A stretch of DNA of 64,000 bases from Lampris incognitus (GCF_029633865.1 NC_079223.1:7664686-7728685); one strand, 5' to 3'. Positions 1 to 11,885 are shown, counted from the first letter of the stretch. Numbers and translations: made by a program. Notes: generated by a model not told the origin, from the sequence alone.

Positions 1-143
1 TGCATGCTCAGACGACAGCAGTGTCGTGGTGGGCAGGTAACTTACTTTTGCAAGTTAAAAAAATTTACGCTAACTTTTTTTTTTTTAATCTTGAACTTAG
101 AATTCCAATTTTGCCTGGTGTAAAGCCGGAAATCTTACCTAAG
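1..143 (+). other. Two possible tiny coding exons at the left edge (weak)
   Basis: Bases 1-36 end in a donor-like cag|gtaac. After 64 bases containing a T-rich tract and a cttag acceptor, bases 101-143 end in a good donor, aag|gtgagt. One reading frame stays open across both pieces. A strong pyrimidine-tract acceptor at about 497 would then continue in phase with an immediate TGA. I do not recognise the peptide, and such short pieces can occur by chance, so this may be nothing. If real, it would be the 3' end of a rightward gene lying left of the window. Confidence 0.13.
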
Positions 144-970
144 GTGAGTCCAGATAAAAGCCCGTGTGCACTCTTCAAATGAGGTCATTTTTTTTTAACC
201 ATGCAATTCTCTATTGTTTAAATTCTGCACTTCTTGGAGCTACGACGTTGGAGTTTGGCTAAACTGATAGGAGACTTCTCCATACGAGGCTTCTCCGTGC
301 GTTTCCCTCCACTCGCCAAAAGCTCCTGATCGCTTGCACACAAGCTGGTTTATGGCCTGCGCTGCTGCTGTCGCACAACCATCTCAATTAAATAAACCCT
401 GTTAATTCAGCCAGGAGTGGCCAGAACAAAGGCCTATTGTGAAACAGGACACAACATCTCTCGCTCTCTCTCGCGCGCTCCCCCCCCCCCCCTCCAGTGA
501 GAGGAACTCTGATGGGGGCCACGTCTCAGAAATCAAGGACGGCAGTGGGACCGTCTAGAGGGAGGTGGTTCCCCATAGATTCAACGCGTAACCACTGTGA
601 CCAATACGGAGAACACCCACTGCCCAAGCATGACTTGTGTGTAGTTCTATGCAGAGAGAGGCAGGGTTAGGTGGAGAAAACACACCAACAGGGGTGTGTA
701 CTCAAACGGTCCCCATCGACATCGAGACTGTGTATTCTCTGGTGGCTGCTGAGATGGTACCCTGCCTCTACTTTTTTGCGAAGTAACGACGCCGGTTACA
801 TTAGGGCATCGTCACACAGGTAAATTGTGAGACTTTGTGATGCTAAGTAGCACAAAGAGGGACAAGTAGGATTGCTATAGTACATATATACAAGTAGTAC
901 ACATAGTAGGATAGCTGTATTCTTCTCTATCAGGATATGGCCAATGACTTCAAAGCATAAAAAAATTTTA
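144..970. other. No recognised gene
   Basis: This is intergenic sequence with CT-rich tracts around 460-495 and short homopolymer runs. The short open frames show no familiar domain, and I see no convincing gene or named repeat. Confidence 0.5.
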
Positions 971-1778
971 TCTTGATGCATAATCAATAACCCAGGTAAG
1001 GAAATCACAGGAAGTTGAATCAGTTCATCTGGACACGACGTTTACTGAGTGAAACGTTTCATCATCATCACCCAAGTGACCTCTTCAGTCTCACCTGACT
1101 GCAGGTATCCCCACCCTTATAAACAATACAGTGGCCCAACGACCAAAAACAACGATCTGCTTCATATGCAAATCGCCGTGACCATTAACCAGAGTTACAA
1201 TGACAATGTGTACTATTCACAGAGGGTTGGGGAATGGTTGCAATCACAACAAGATGGAAGGGCCCGGACACACCAAACCGACTAGCAGCGACGAAGGCCG
1301 ACTGTTGCGTCGCCGCACATCGCCTGCCGTCCGGGCCAAAAAGTAGCACTTGAACACACCGCAAAGACGGTCCTGATTCGCTAGCTTAACACCGATTAGC
1401 CAAGTTGAACAGCCAATCAGAGTGATCTCTCTCACCGATGGGCTCTGCCGATTCAACATGCTGAATCGGCCGAAAAGCTGCCGACAGGGGTCCAACTGGT
1501 GCCGATGGTGCGGGACACACCGCAAAAACTAGGGTCACAGACGCTCACCGACGGCCCGACATTGGCTGATGGCCGACCGTCAGCCTGGTGTGTCGGGGCC
1601 CTAAGATGTACTTTCACCCCACCCCCCCGGGTTCAGGGATGGTCATTACCTCTCCCTTTATGAAGGTGGGGACCTTTATAAAGGATCAGTCTCAACTGAA
1701 GAGGTCACTTAGAGGAGTGATGAAACATTTCTCTCTCTTTGTTTTGACTAGATGAACCGATTTAACTTTCTGTGATCA
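971..1778. repeat. Fold-back element with long terminal inverted repeats
   Basis: The left end (about 1010-1095) and the right end (about 1690-1775) are inverted copies of one another over roughly 85 bases. They share the motifs gttgaatcagttcat, aacgtttcatca and agtgacctcttcagt. The same end sequence occurs again near 15545-15720 and 36484-36620, so this is a dispersed family. I see no transposase, which suggests a non-autonomous DNA element. The superfamily is not assigned. Confidence 0.7.
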
Positions 1779-3058
1779 TAAAAAAATAGCAATAATACCA
1801 GTATAAGAATAAAAAATATATCCCTGATTCAATATCCCTGACTGAAGTGAGTGCACAGAGATAACATTTGTTTATGGGTTGGGATCCCAAAGAAGGCCAT
1901 GGGTGGTGACAAAACTGCCCAGAGAAACAGATTTGCAACCCAAATTCAAAGCTAGCATCTATATTTGATTAATGCTCCCTGAATGTGGTGTAACCAAGAC
2001 AACAGAGGCACCGTAGACTCCTGGGGAGGTCCCCTCATCTAGTGGGCTGCTCTGGTCAAAGAGGGACGTGGCTGTGAGTGGGCAAAGGGAGAGAGCGAGA
2101 GAGAAAAATAAAAACGACAACCGGTGCAGCTGCAGACAGAGTCAGTCAACGCAAAAAGTGTGTTGGGCGCCGTGAAGGCAGAAGCTGTCGACTCAACACA
2201 AAAAGTCAGACAGACTTGAGATCAGTAGAAGTGAGAGGGCTTGAGCCTCGGTTGGTTTTACACCAAAGACGGATGTCTGACGGATGGCTCAACTTAAGAT
2301 CAAGGCGCGCAAGATTCAAGAACGGGAGATGGGCAGGTCAAAATATTCGCCACAGATCTAACAGAGAGCTTAGACTGGCCATGAATGCTTGATTAGCAGA
2401 GACTAACGCTTGAACTGAACAACAAGTCTTTTCTTTCACTTCCCTTTAACGGAAGGCTGTCACGCATAGTTTGAGGCCGTTTCAAAAAGTTGCCCTTACT
2501 AATATAAAAACATGTCCGTATGCAAACAAAGCACGATCGCTGTTGTTGCTTCAAATCGTGAGAATAGTTCAGTTGGGGGCGTCATACATCATAGTTCGCC
2601 TCCTGTCCTCTGTTCACAAAGCAAACAAAATACGAAATGCGTTGCTCCACCACATGGCCCAGAAGTCACCCAGCTCCTGTGGGTGTCCTATGGTACTTTG
2701 GCAAGTCTTAAAGGGCCAACAACCCCCGACCAAACAAAGCAAACAAAAAAAAACAACTCTGGATGAGCTTTTTACATGCGAAGTAGAAATTTGGACGCCC
2801 AAAGATTAAGATTTTGCATTCTCATCCGATCTTACTCAAACGTACTGCTATCAAAAAGGGAGAATAACACACACCTCGCCTCCTTCTGAAAAGGCAAATG
2901 GCAACATCTATTTCCCTCCCCTCATATAAGAGGTTATATAGCTCAAATGAACGAGTTGTTCAACCCATGTAACTTTCCTACAACTTGCCCTATGATGGTG
3001 CTATGATGATATATGATCATAACATCTCCACATGAAGTGGGACGGCCAAGAATCATCT
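1779..3058. other. No recognised gene
   Basis: There are several short open frames (for example 2078-2392 and 2471-2809 on the + strand). None has a recognisable domain, and no splice structure or repeat family stands out. Confidence 0.5.
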
Positions 3059-3059
3059 T

Positions 3060-3495
3060 TTTTTTGCCCCCCCCCCCCTTTTTCCCCCCAGTTGCATTTG
3101 GCCAATTACCCCACTCATCCGAGCCGTCCCGGTCACTGCTGCACCCCTTCTGCTGATCCGGGGAGGGCTGCAGACTACCACATGCCTCCTCCGATACATG
3201 TGGAGTCGCCAGCCGCTTCTTTTCACCTGACAGTGAGGAGTTTCACCAGGGGGGTGTAGCGTGTGGGAGGATCACGCTATCCCCCCCCCGAACAGGCGCC
3301 CCGACTGACCAGAGGAGGCGCTACTGCAGCAACCAGGACACATACCCACATCCGGCTTCCCACCCGCAGACACGGCCAACTGTGTCGGTAGGGATGCCCG
3401 ACCAAGCCGGAGGTAACACGGGGATTCGAACTAGTGATCACCCTGTTGGTAGGCAACGGAATAGACCACCATGCTACCCAAATACCCTCAAGAGT
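3060..3495 (-). mobile_element. tRNA-derived SINE, family A
   Basis: This is the complement of a roughly 430-base element found eight times in the window. The head on the - strand is tRNA-like, with a B-box-like ggttcgaat core. The body carries conserved blocks such as ctgcactagcgcctcc and gactccacatgtat, and the tail reads ttggggaga followed by a G/A-rich run. It is non-coding; open frames over it are accidental. Confidence 0.85.
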
Positions 3496-3499
3496 CATG

Positions 3500-4757
3500 A
3501 TTAATTAAATCTCCAAATCACGGGGTTACTCAAATTGTTGAGACCACATGCACAAACAGGAAGTAATGTGCATCTCGTGCATAAAACTGCAGCTACTACT
3601 TTGTAACACTGTCATCATCAAATGTTGTGACTGGAAGTAAAGCAAACTTCGATAAACTAATCCAACATCCAAAAAACTTTCAGTCACTTGGGAGTGAGTC
3701 ACTGGGTTTTGAGACGTCGGTGGGCTTCAAGAAGGTGTGAGCAACTTTTTCTTTCTGTTCGGCCTTTTTACGGCAAAACTTTCGGGGATTTCTCCAGATT
3801 CGCTATATATCCCGAAACGATTCTTCCCCCAGTCTATATTCTTCTTCTTCTTTTTTTTTTTTAAACAAAAGTAAGAAGTCACAGTCAAACAAAAACTTAC
3901 AGACACGACCGTGGCCGTGTGGGGACACAGCCCTTCATTTATTCTGGGTCAGAGTACAGAGGTCTGTGATAAGGACGCTCAAGAGGCAGAGCCAACATTT
4001 ACACTGTGGATTTATCCACCTGACTTTGATAAGAGTTAAACCCACGGAGCGACATTTCATGTCCTGTTTTTTCAATCCCTCATGGAGATATTTGCGATCT
4101 ACTGTGTAACACATGAAAACAAAAACACGTCCCCTGGAAACTCTATGCTTCAGAATCACAGGAAATACAACACAGTGGATGGAAATGTTAAACCCAGTGA
4201 TCAGCTTCGGCCGGTTTTATTTTTACTTTGAAGGTATTTTACCGTAACTTTATTCAGCGCGAAGGGGAACTTTTTGATCAGTCAACGGAATGACGCTAAA
4301 CTGGAGAAACTCCTCTGAAAAGTTGCACCGGTTAACACTAACAATGGTAATCAAACTTTGGGGTGTTTGAATACACAATGAAAGACTATTCAATGCTCAG
4401 CCAGCATGACATAGACAGCCAAATATCCCAATAATGAGGAACTTCAATTTAAAAAGCAAAGTATTTGGGAAGTTACAACAAGGCCATGAATTGGCATGTC
4501 TATGCTGAAGTAAAAAAAAAAAACACACTTTAAACTTTTGTTAAAAGTTCAGAAGCGAAGATTTAGAAAAAAGGCATTTACAATTCATTAAAACAATTTA
4601 GCAACAATTTATGTAAAGCACTTCGAGTTGCCCTCGTACGAAATGTGCTGCGTAAATAAACTTGCAGAGCAGAAAACTCAAGTCTGACTTTCCATTTCAC
4701 TTATCATTAAAATAAATCAGTCTCAAGAACGCAAATCTAAATCATCTTATTTGGTTC
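3500..4757. other. No recognised gene
   Basis: The sequence is AT-rich with T- and A-homopolymers around 3850 and 4510. I see no gene, RNA or repeat family. Confidence 0.5.
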
Positions 4758-5604
4758 ATGTAGTGATAGTAGTAGTGATAGTAGTAGTAGTGGTAGTGAT
4801 GGTGGCAGTAGCAGTAGTAGTGATAGTGGTAGTGACAGTAGTAGTAGCAGTAGTAGTGATAGTAGTAGTGGTAGTGATGGTGGCAGTAGCAGTAGTAGTG
4901 ATAGTGGTAGTGATAGTAGTAGTGGTAGTAGCAGCAGTGGTGGTAGTAGCAGTAGTAGTGATAGTAGTAGTAGTGGTACTGATGGTGGCAGTAGCAGTAG
5001 TAATGATAGTAGTGGTAGTGATGGTGGCAGTAGCAGTAGTAGTAATAGTGGTGGTAGTGATGGTGGCAGTAGCAGTAGTAGTGATAGTAGTAGTGGTGGT
5101 GATGGTGGCAGTAGCAGTAGCAGTGGTAGTGATGGTGGCAGCAGCAGTAGTAGTGATAGTAGTAGTGGTAGTGATGGTGGCAGTAGTAGTGATAGTAGTG
5201 GTAGTGATGGTGGCAGTAGCAGTAGTAGTGGTAGTGATGGTGGCAGTAGCAGTAGTAGTGATAGTAGTAGTGGTGGTGATGGTGGCAGTAGCAGTGGTAG
5301 TGGTAGTGATGGTGGCAGTAGCAGTAGTAGTGATAGTAGTAGTGGTATTGATGGTGGCAGTAGCAGTAGTAGTGGTAGTGATAGTGGCAGTAGTAGTGAT
5401 AGTAGTGGTAGTGATGGTGGCAGTAGCAGTAGTAGTGATAGTGATGGTGGCAGTAGCAGTAGTAGTGGTAGTGATGGTGGCAGTAGCAGTAGTAGTGGTA
5501 GTGATAGTGGCAGTAGCAGTAGTAGTGATAGTAGTGGTAGTGGCAGTAGCAGTAGTAGTGATAGTAGTAGTGGTGGTGGTGGTGGCAGTAGCAGTAGTAG
5601 TAGA
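4758..5604. repeat. Long imperfect trinucleotide array (AGT/GTG/GCA type)
   Basis: About 850 bases are built almost only from the triplets agt, gat, ggt and gca. A recurring higher-order block resembles gtagtgatggtggcagtagc. Because the period is three, both strands stay open and yield long valine/methionine/alanine or threonine/isoleucine reading frames. Their composition follows entirely from the repeat, so they are not genes. Confidence 0.95.
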
Positions 5605-6652
5605 GCTAACCCCCTCCAAACGTGTCAAGAGCCATGTACCAGTGAAAACCGCTTCATTTCAGCGACAGCACCATTACAGGGTATAATGACGGCTTTTATT
5701 TATAGCCTCGAATGCCAGTAAAGTAAGCATGCTCCCGTCTATTCTGGGAGGTAAAAATACTCACCCTTGTGGGGGGCTGCGCACACACAAACATGTACTA
5801 GTACTTTGCGTCCACGGGTCTGGAACACAAACTGCAACAACGGGATGGTTCCAACCTATACTGACTTTGTTCACCCACTTGTGTTTTCTATTCTACAATC
5901 TCCTGACTCTCCTTTGTTTACGGTTTTATCACCGGGGCCAGCACATCTGTCGGTGGTGGTGGGGGGGCGGCGGCAGCATCTGGCCCCGTCTTAACGTCGC
6001 TACCTTGCTGAGGGGGGGGGGGAACGCCACTTCTCGGACCCCCTTCCGCAACCCCGCGTCAACAACGAGGAACCCACGAAGAAGACGCGGACGCGAAGCC
6101 GGAGAGGAGCGCGCGTCACGCGGCCGCAGGAAGGAACGCGAGACACGCGAGCGCGACGATGGCGGTCACGTGTCTCGCAGCCTATTCACAATAATAACAC
6201 CGATAGCGGCGATGGGCGACACCGACACGAAGCCGGACGCGGTTTAGGAGAGCGGTCCGAACCGCGGGCCAGCCTGGCGAGAAGCCATCGCATCGTGTGC
6301 TTAGCTAGCTCGTATGTAGCTTTGCCCTCCTCGCCGCTGGTTTCACTGGTCATTTACACACATTTGAAACGTAGGGGGGTGAGGCGGGGTAGTGTCTAGG
6401 GGAGGGGGGGTCTGAACGAACCGAGCCACACACACACAACCCCCCCCCAACCCAAACAACGCGGGTTTATAAGCCGCTTTCCGTCTCGTAGTTCTGGTGC
6501 CGGGTAGCCCAGAGCCTGCCAGCCAGCCAGCGTGGTGGAGGGACACCACGAGTGCATCAACTTCACAGCGCCTTTACGGGGGGGGGGCCGCAAGTTTGCG
6601 TCCGCGAACCGGTTCCCGCGGGTTCGAACAACCGGGGGGGGGGGTGGCGCGT

Positions 6653-6695
6653 GTTTCGAGTTCGGCGAGCCGGTTCGATTCGCCGAACTCGAAAC
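6653..6695. repeat. Perfect 16-bp inverted repeat in CpG island
   Basis: The arms gtttcgagttcggcga (6653-6668) and tcgccgaactcgaaac (6680-6695) are exact reverse complements separated by 11 bases. The structure is GC-rich and could form a stable hairpin or a palindromic protein-binding site. Confidence 0.85.
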
Positions 6696-7014
6696 AAAAC
6701 CCAAAAGAGAGAGAGAGAGAGGACCCGACCGAAAGCGTTGGCGAGAAGCGACCGCCAGCCACTTCCTGACGCCAAGTTTTCGTTTTGTTGTTTCTGCTTT
6801 TAGGGGTTTTTTCACGTCTATAATCGCCGAACCCGGTTAGCTTCGTTCGACGGCAAAATAAAATGAAAATTAAAAAATAATAATCAGCATCCAACCCAGA
6901 TCAGGAGGCTGACATGTGGCGTGAGAGCGGTCGTCCGCCGCCGCTGGGGAAGAGCGAAACTAAGGAAACAGAAAATGGCAGCGTTTAGACGTCCGCGTGA
7001 ACTTTCCACACCTG

Positions 7015-7082
7015 AACGTTACCGATTCCCCCCCTCTCCCCCGAAACGTCTCGGGGGAGAGGGGGGGGGAATCGGTAACGTT
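7015..7082. repeat. Near-perfect ~30-bp inverted repeat in CpG island
   Basis: The left arm runs from aacgttaccgattccc to ccccga, and the right arm returns as tcggggg to gggaatcggtaacgtt. They differ only by the length of one G/C run. The short centre is near aacgtc. It has no recognised transposon termini. Confidence 0.85.
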
Positions 7083-7267
7083 GGATCCCCCAAGAACGCG
7101 AAACAAGTGACGTTGCTGCCAGCCGCCCGGCCACATGCCGATCTGCCATGCTGGCCGAGCGAGCGAAGTCACTTTAAACCCCGTATTACTTTACGCTTCT
7201 TCCCCGACACACACACGCACACTTCTCGGTGTGTTGGCGACACAAACATGCCGGCCCGGGTACTTAC

Positions 7268-7450
7268 AATCATGCGAGCGATACTCCTCAAAGCCCGGCG
7301 TGTTGGAAGTGAGCGCTGGCGGCCGCCTCCTCGCACGTCTGCCCGGCGCGGTGTCAGAGATCAGATCACGGCAGCTGCTTCCTCCGTAACGCACGCAGCG
7401 CGCAGTTCGGCGGCGCACGGCAACGCTACCGAACCCCCTCGCCGTCGCCG
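7268..7450 (-). other. Possible non-coding first exon of a leftward gene
   Basis: Read on the - strand, GC-rich sequence of the island ends at a consensus splice donor, att|gtaagt (donor 7267-7262). The 5' limit is arbitrary. No protein-coding continuation is visible between here and base 1. If it is a first exon, the coding exons lie left of the window. FOXN2 would fit vertebrate gene order, but nothing in the sequence proves it. Confidence 0.22.
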
Positions 7451-7604
7451 TGGCAACACGCCGCCCTCGACCAATCAGAACCCCCTTCCCCCTCCTCTAT
7501 CCCCTGGCAACTGCCGCAGCGCGGAAGCACGGGGGAAACGCTTGTCCCGACTTCGCAACGGCCGTGCGAGCCGCGCTTACTTTTCTTCTTCGCCTCCTCG
7601 TCGT

Positions 7605-7642
7605 CCTTCTTCTTCTTCTTCTTCTTCTTCTTCTTCTTCTTC
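7605..7642. repeat. (TTC)n microsatellite
   Basis: About a dozen ctt/ttc units lie at the right side of the CpG island. Confidence 0.9.
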
Positions 7643-8439
7643 AGCCACCGCATGTGGCTTTTAACGAGGAACTAGTGTGGTTGTGTTGTACAAGTGACGT
7701 GGCGTCACCCGTCACACCGTCCATAGCTGCGACTTATGGGGGACGGAAGCGACCCACGCAAACCCGGCGAAATGACCGAAAACACGCCGCCGCGCCAGGC
7801 CCACATAAACGCAAGTGCCCGCTCCGCGGCCACACCCAGACCCGCGGAGACGGAAGGAAAGCCCTGAACAGACCCCCCCCTCCCCTCCCCTCCGTCGGTA
7901 CTGAAGCGCCCCCCCGTCGGTACTGAAGCGGCGCTGCGTTCACTTTATATCACGTGTTGTGTGCTTACATTTGGACACGCACGGTGCGCTTTAATGCTCC
8001 CCTAACCTTGACCAGATCCGATGCGGGCGGGCGGGGCTGAATTTGGGGGGGGGGCTGGAACTGCTGACGGGTCCCCTCGGAACTTGTTGGGAGGAGTGGG
8101 GCGCTAACGGCACCCGGCGTGCTAAATGACACACATAGGCGGTCAGATGAAGTTTTCGCTACACTGTATACGCGATTTTGTGTCCGACTTGGTTGCTCTG
8201 GCAACCACCGAGCGACCACAGATGATTAAAGGGAGCGCGGTGTCTGGAACTTGACCTACTAACAGGGTTTCACGTGGTGGATACAGGCAGCCTGGCCATG
8301 GTGGACTTTTTCCCTTTTTAAATATATGTCGCTGGCGGCTGGCCGGCACAGGACATCAAGACAGGAAAATCCGCTTAAACACGTTAAATATAGTTTAGTT
8401 GTGTAAACTACTAATAAGACACGTTAGCCCCCAAGTTAG

Positions 8440-8530
8440 CGGATCTGACCCTTTAGCCGAGCGGTTAGTGACGTCGCCTTGTGGTGCAGTACACCCCGTA
8501 TCGAATCCCGCATCGGGCAAGAAAACGACC
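8440..8530 (+). repeat. tRNA-like unit 1 inside hAT element
   Basis: An A-box-like tagccgagcggttag is followed about 40 bases later by a B-box-like gtatcgaatcc. Identical flanking phrases (aataagacac, accggttaca) recur at unit 2, so these are tandem copies of a tRNA-derived repeat. It is not a real tRNA gene: it lacks a plausible closed acceptor stem. Confidence 0.6.
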
Positions 8531-8679
8531 GGTTACATTGGTGGCAGCGGCGGGACCCGGAAGTGTGCAGATCCTCAGAAGTCTCTTCGGAGCGCGGGAA
8601 TAACAAAGCGCGAAGGCGCGCTTCCGGGGAGGATGACGACTGTAAACACTAATAAGACACATTAGCCCCTAGCTAACGG

Positions 8680-8776
8680 GTCTCACCCTTTAGCCGAGCG
8701 GTTAGCGATGTCGCCTTGTGGTGCACAACACCCCGTATCGAATCCCGCACCGGGCAAGAAAATAACCGGTTACATT
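8680..8776 (+). repeat. tRNA-like unit 2 inside hAT element
   Basis: This is a second copy of the unit at 8440-8530, with the same A-box-like and B-box-like sequences and the same accggttaca end. It is slightly diverged. Confidence 0.6.
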
Positions 8777-8874
8777 TGTATATCATGCAAATGATTGCGA
8801 AATAAAAACGTGTTTCGGTCTTAACTATGGGTTCCAAATGGTGTTTGGCTGGTTTCTGTCTGAATACGTATTGT

Positions 8875-9022
8875 AACGTGCATGGATAAGAAGACACACT
8901 AGCCGGTGGGTTTGACCCTTTAGTCGAGCGGTTAGCGATGTGTCCTGCGGTGCGGGCGACGCGGGTTCGCTTCCCGGCCGCGGCACTTCCTGTGGTTGCG
9001 TTGCCCCCCCGAATTCGCTACA
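8875..9022 (+). repeat. tRNA-like unit 3 (central segment) inside hAT element
   Basis: It runs from taacgtgcatgg to gctacaata. It contains tagtcgagcggttag (A-box-like) and gcgggttcgcttcc (B-box-like). The homologous segment in the 31501-33344 element has the opposite orientation relative to its flanks. Confidence 0.6.
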
Positions 9023-9451
9023 ATATACTTCCTGGCTGAGGGGCCCCGGCCAAACCATACCTTATCTAAGCCCTCCAGCTTGTGGCGAGCAGGTGACCCG
9101 AGGCTGCTGTCTGATTGGTTTCTTCAGATTTTCCAGGGGGGCGCGCTCTCCAAATTTTACTGGCAGCGAATTTGGTATCGTTTTAATGTTTTGTTTTGGT
9201 TTTTGTTTTGTTTGCTCTAATGTGATTGGACAGTTCTCGTGGCTGTCAATCATGTTCACACCCACCACCACGCCTCGTCTCGACTGTCAATCATCCACCG
9301 TCTGCGAACCCTGATAAAATCTATAGGCTGCATTGTCCTTATAATAACTCTGTGACTGTGTGGACATTAAAGCAGCTGTCAGGTGCGCTGCGCTAAGGTA
9401 AATTGCGCACACACACCCCCCCCCTCAAATTTTTAGCACCAGCCGCCACTG

Positions 9452-11426
9452 ATATATTTGCTTAGTGGGCGCAGTCCTACGGGCCAACGGTGTAATTACA
9501 CCAAACTGTAACTTTCACAGCGGGGTGATACCTTTACTCACCACCGCCGCTCTACTTGGAAGCCATGAAACAGCCTGGGCTGTGTTTGGACGTACCGGGC
9601 ATGAACCCAGCTCGAATAAATGGCCCACGGCAGTAATGTAAATGCCTCTGCGATGCTGCTGATGCACACCCCTTTTCGCGTCACGTCTTGGAACCGGACA
9701 AACAGGCTTTGCAGTGAGTCAATGGCTGCTTTTGGTTGCAGGGCTTGCACAGCAAACTGTTTTAGAAGACGTTTTTCTTTGCACCTTACACCTGCCTTGC
9801 TCTAGCAATGGCACCATGGTGCTCTCTAACCATCTGTCTCACCATCTCTAACCAGCTATAATTTCCAGGTAGCTATATTTTGAAAGCATGCAGAAGTGCA
9901 CATCTTAGGCCGGTGTGTAGTACGACGAAGAACGACATCGAGGGTGATGTTATGCACATTTCCTGTTGTTCATTTTACCTCCACAGGGAAATGCCTTACC
10001 TTTTTGATGGAAGCTGTAGATTAGTTTATGGTTCTGAAGAGTGTGACGTGATACGTCACCAGTGGCAGAGCACGCAGGAGTCCATTGTATTATTTATTCC
10101 CTCCATTTTTTTTTTGCCGTCTAAGCTCAGGTTGCTGTGGCATCACATCCATGCACACTGAGCTATTCTTAGGGCCGGCAAGCAGCATAGACTGCGCCCC
10201 ATTTTTTCCTTCCGGTATCACTGCTAGGGATGATGAAGTTGCAAGGCCAGCAAATGGGAGAGGAGAGTGAGATACAGCAATCACCAGGGTAACGGAGCTG
10301 ATTGAGGATGCTTTGAAAAGGCAGGCCCATTAGTCTGTGTGTCTGCAACGGTGCTAATCTGATTTCAGAACTGTCAGGGCTGAGGCGAAATGCCCCACAC
10401 CGTTATCGACAGGGATGTCCAAAACACTACCTAGGACCACATTACAGACTATTAACACAGATTGCTGACGAATAACACCATTTAAGATAGGTTTTTTTTA
10501 TTTGGTCACATGAGAGAATATTAAAAAAAAAAGAAGAATTGATTAGAGGAAAGATGAAAGATTTGTGGTAAACAGTAAAACCCGACGGAGGGGATTTGGA
10601 GGAGGACCGGCTCAGGTAAGACAGTACAGAACAAGACGGAATTTGCTGCAGAAAAATCAGATTACCGGCTTAAGGTGGAGTTCACGCAAAACAATTAAAG
10701 CGGCTGGGGGGTGGCGGTGGCGTAAACCGGCGAGGAGGCCGGGCGGTGACGGCGGGGAGGAGTGCGGGAGCATGAATGGGAAGGGTGCAGCATGACTGAG
10801 TGGGCAGCCTGTGGTGGTCAGAGGGCCTGCTGCTTTAATGGGCCATAAATCTGCGTGGCCTGGCTGGTCCGATGCCGCCCCAGAGTGAGACCCTCTCATG
10901 CAGAAAATGAATCAGCCCATTTTTACGGGGCGCAAGTGCCGAAGCTCTCGCCCTGCCTTACCGCTGTCGAGCTGATAAGAGCTGCTGCGCACGCACGGCA
11001 CTCCATTCGGGGTCTGGTCTGGAGCTCATAAAACTCTATTACAGTGACAACCCCTGTTGGTTTGGCGCGCTTCACTCTATCTGTCCTCTTTTCCTTTGCA
11101 GCACCGCCTCTCCCTTTTCTCCTCTCATTACACCTGATTTCACTTTCAGGATGGGGAACACAGATAGGGACGGTTTTATGTGTGTGTGTGTGGGGGGGGG
11201 GGGGTAAAGCTCGTGCTATGTTTAAGCCTGTTGATAGAAAATTATTTTTTTGGAAACGGCATCTCCTTCGAAACATCTCACAAGCTGGAGGGCTACCCTC
11301 CTGCACACTTATAGAGGCTTGGAGCTTAGGATTTCTTCTATTTCCCCCGCGTCCCCGTTATATAGCGAACTACACAGTACGCTCAGTAGGTGATTCTGTA
11401 TGTCTATGACCATTAAAAAGTTGTAT
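9452..11426. other. No recognised gene
   Basis: This is intergenic sequence with short open frames only, a (TG)n/G-run at 11180-11205 and A-rich tracts near 10525. No domain, splice structure or named repeat could be supported. Confidence 0.45.
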
Positions 11427-11885
11427 AAAGGGCATCCGGGTAGCGTAGTGGGCTATTCCATTGGTTACCAACACCGGGATCGCCGGTTCGAATCTCCGCG
11501 TTGCCTCCGGCTTGGTCTGGTCGGGCATCCCTACAGACATAGTTGGTGGTGTCTGTGGGTGGGAAGCCGGAGGTGGGTATGTATGTGTCCTGGTCGCTGC
11601 ACTAGCGCCTCCTCTGGTCAGTTGGTCGGGGCGCCTGTTCAGGAAGGAGGGGGAACTGGGGGGGAATAGCGTGACCCTCCCACACGCTACATCCCTCTGG
11701 CGAAACGCCTCACTGTCAGGTGAAAAGAAGCAGCTGGCGACTCCACGTGTATGGGAGGAGGCATGTGGTAGTCTGCAGCCCTCCCCGGATCGGCAGAGGA
11801 GGTGGAGCAGAGACCAGGACGGCTCGGAAGAGTGGGGTAATTGGCCGGATACAATTGGGGAGAAAAAGGGGGCGAAAAAAAAAGT
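11427..11885 (+). mobile_element. tRNA-derived SINE, family A
   Basis: This is a near full-length copy. The head gggcatccgggtagcg leads to a B-box-like ggttcgaat. The family body blocks follow, and the tail is ttggggagaaaaaggg. It is followed directly by the 3' end of a family B SINE. Confidence 0.88.

Larger units (their letters stand above)
5930..7960. promoter_or_regulatory. CpG island, probable promoter
   Basis: GC content and CpG density rise sharply over the flanks. There is a gatggcgg motif (YY1-like core) next to cacgtg near 6158-6172, and an ETS-like acttcctg near 6760. Two strong inverted repeats (6653-6695 and 7015-7082) and G-runs also lie here. The many overlapping open frames come from low stop density in GC-rich DNA. 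The transcribed gene is not identified. In vertebrates FOXN2 lies head to head with FBXO11, so its promoter is a positional guess. Confidence 0.55.
8330..9451. mobile_element. Non-autonomous hAT-like element
   Basis: The left end (cgctggcggctgg) and right end (ccagccgccactg, with one base change) form short terminal inverted repeats. They are flanked by near-identical 8-base direct repeats, atatatgt (8322-8329) and atatattt (9452-9459), the hAT hallmark. The interior has no transposase. It contains three tRNA-like units and a right arm matching, in inverse orientation, the related element at 31501-33344. Confidence 0.7.

Noticed and set aside
4751-5686. Open frames of 311 (+) and 290 (-) codons
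   Set aside because: Both are translations of a trinucleotide array; their composition is set by the repeat and no domain exists.
6921-7664. 247-codon + strand open frame
   Set aside because: It lies in a CpG island with low stop density, crosses hairpin and (TTC)n sequence, and shows no conserved domain.
8440-9000. Possible tRNA genes
   Set aside because: A- and B-box-like motifs are present, but they recur as diverged units inside mobile elements and lack a convincing closed acceptor stem.
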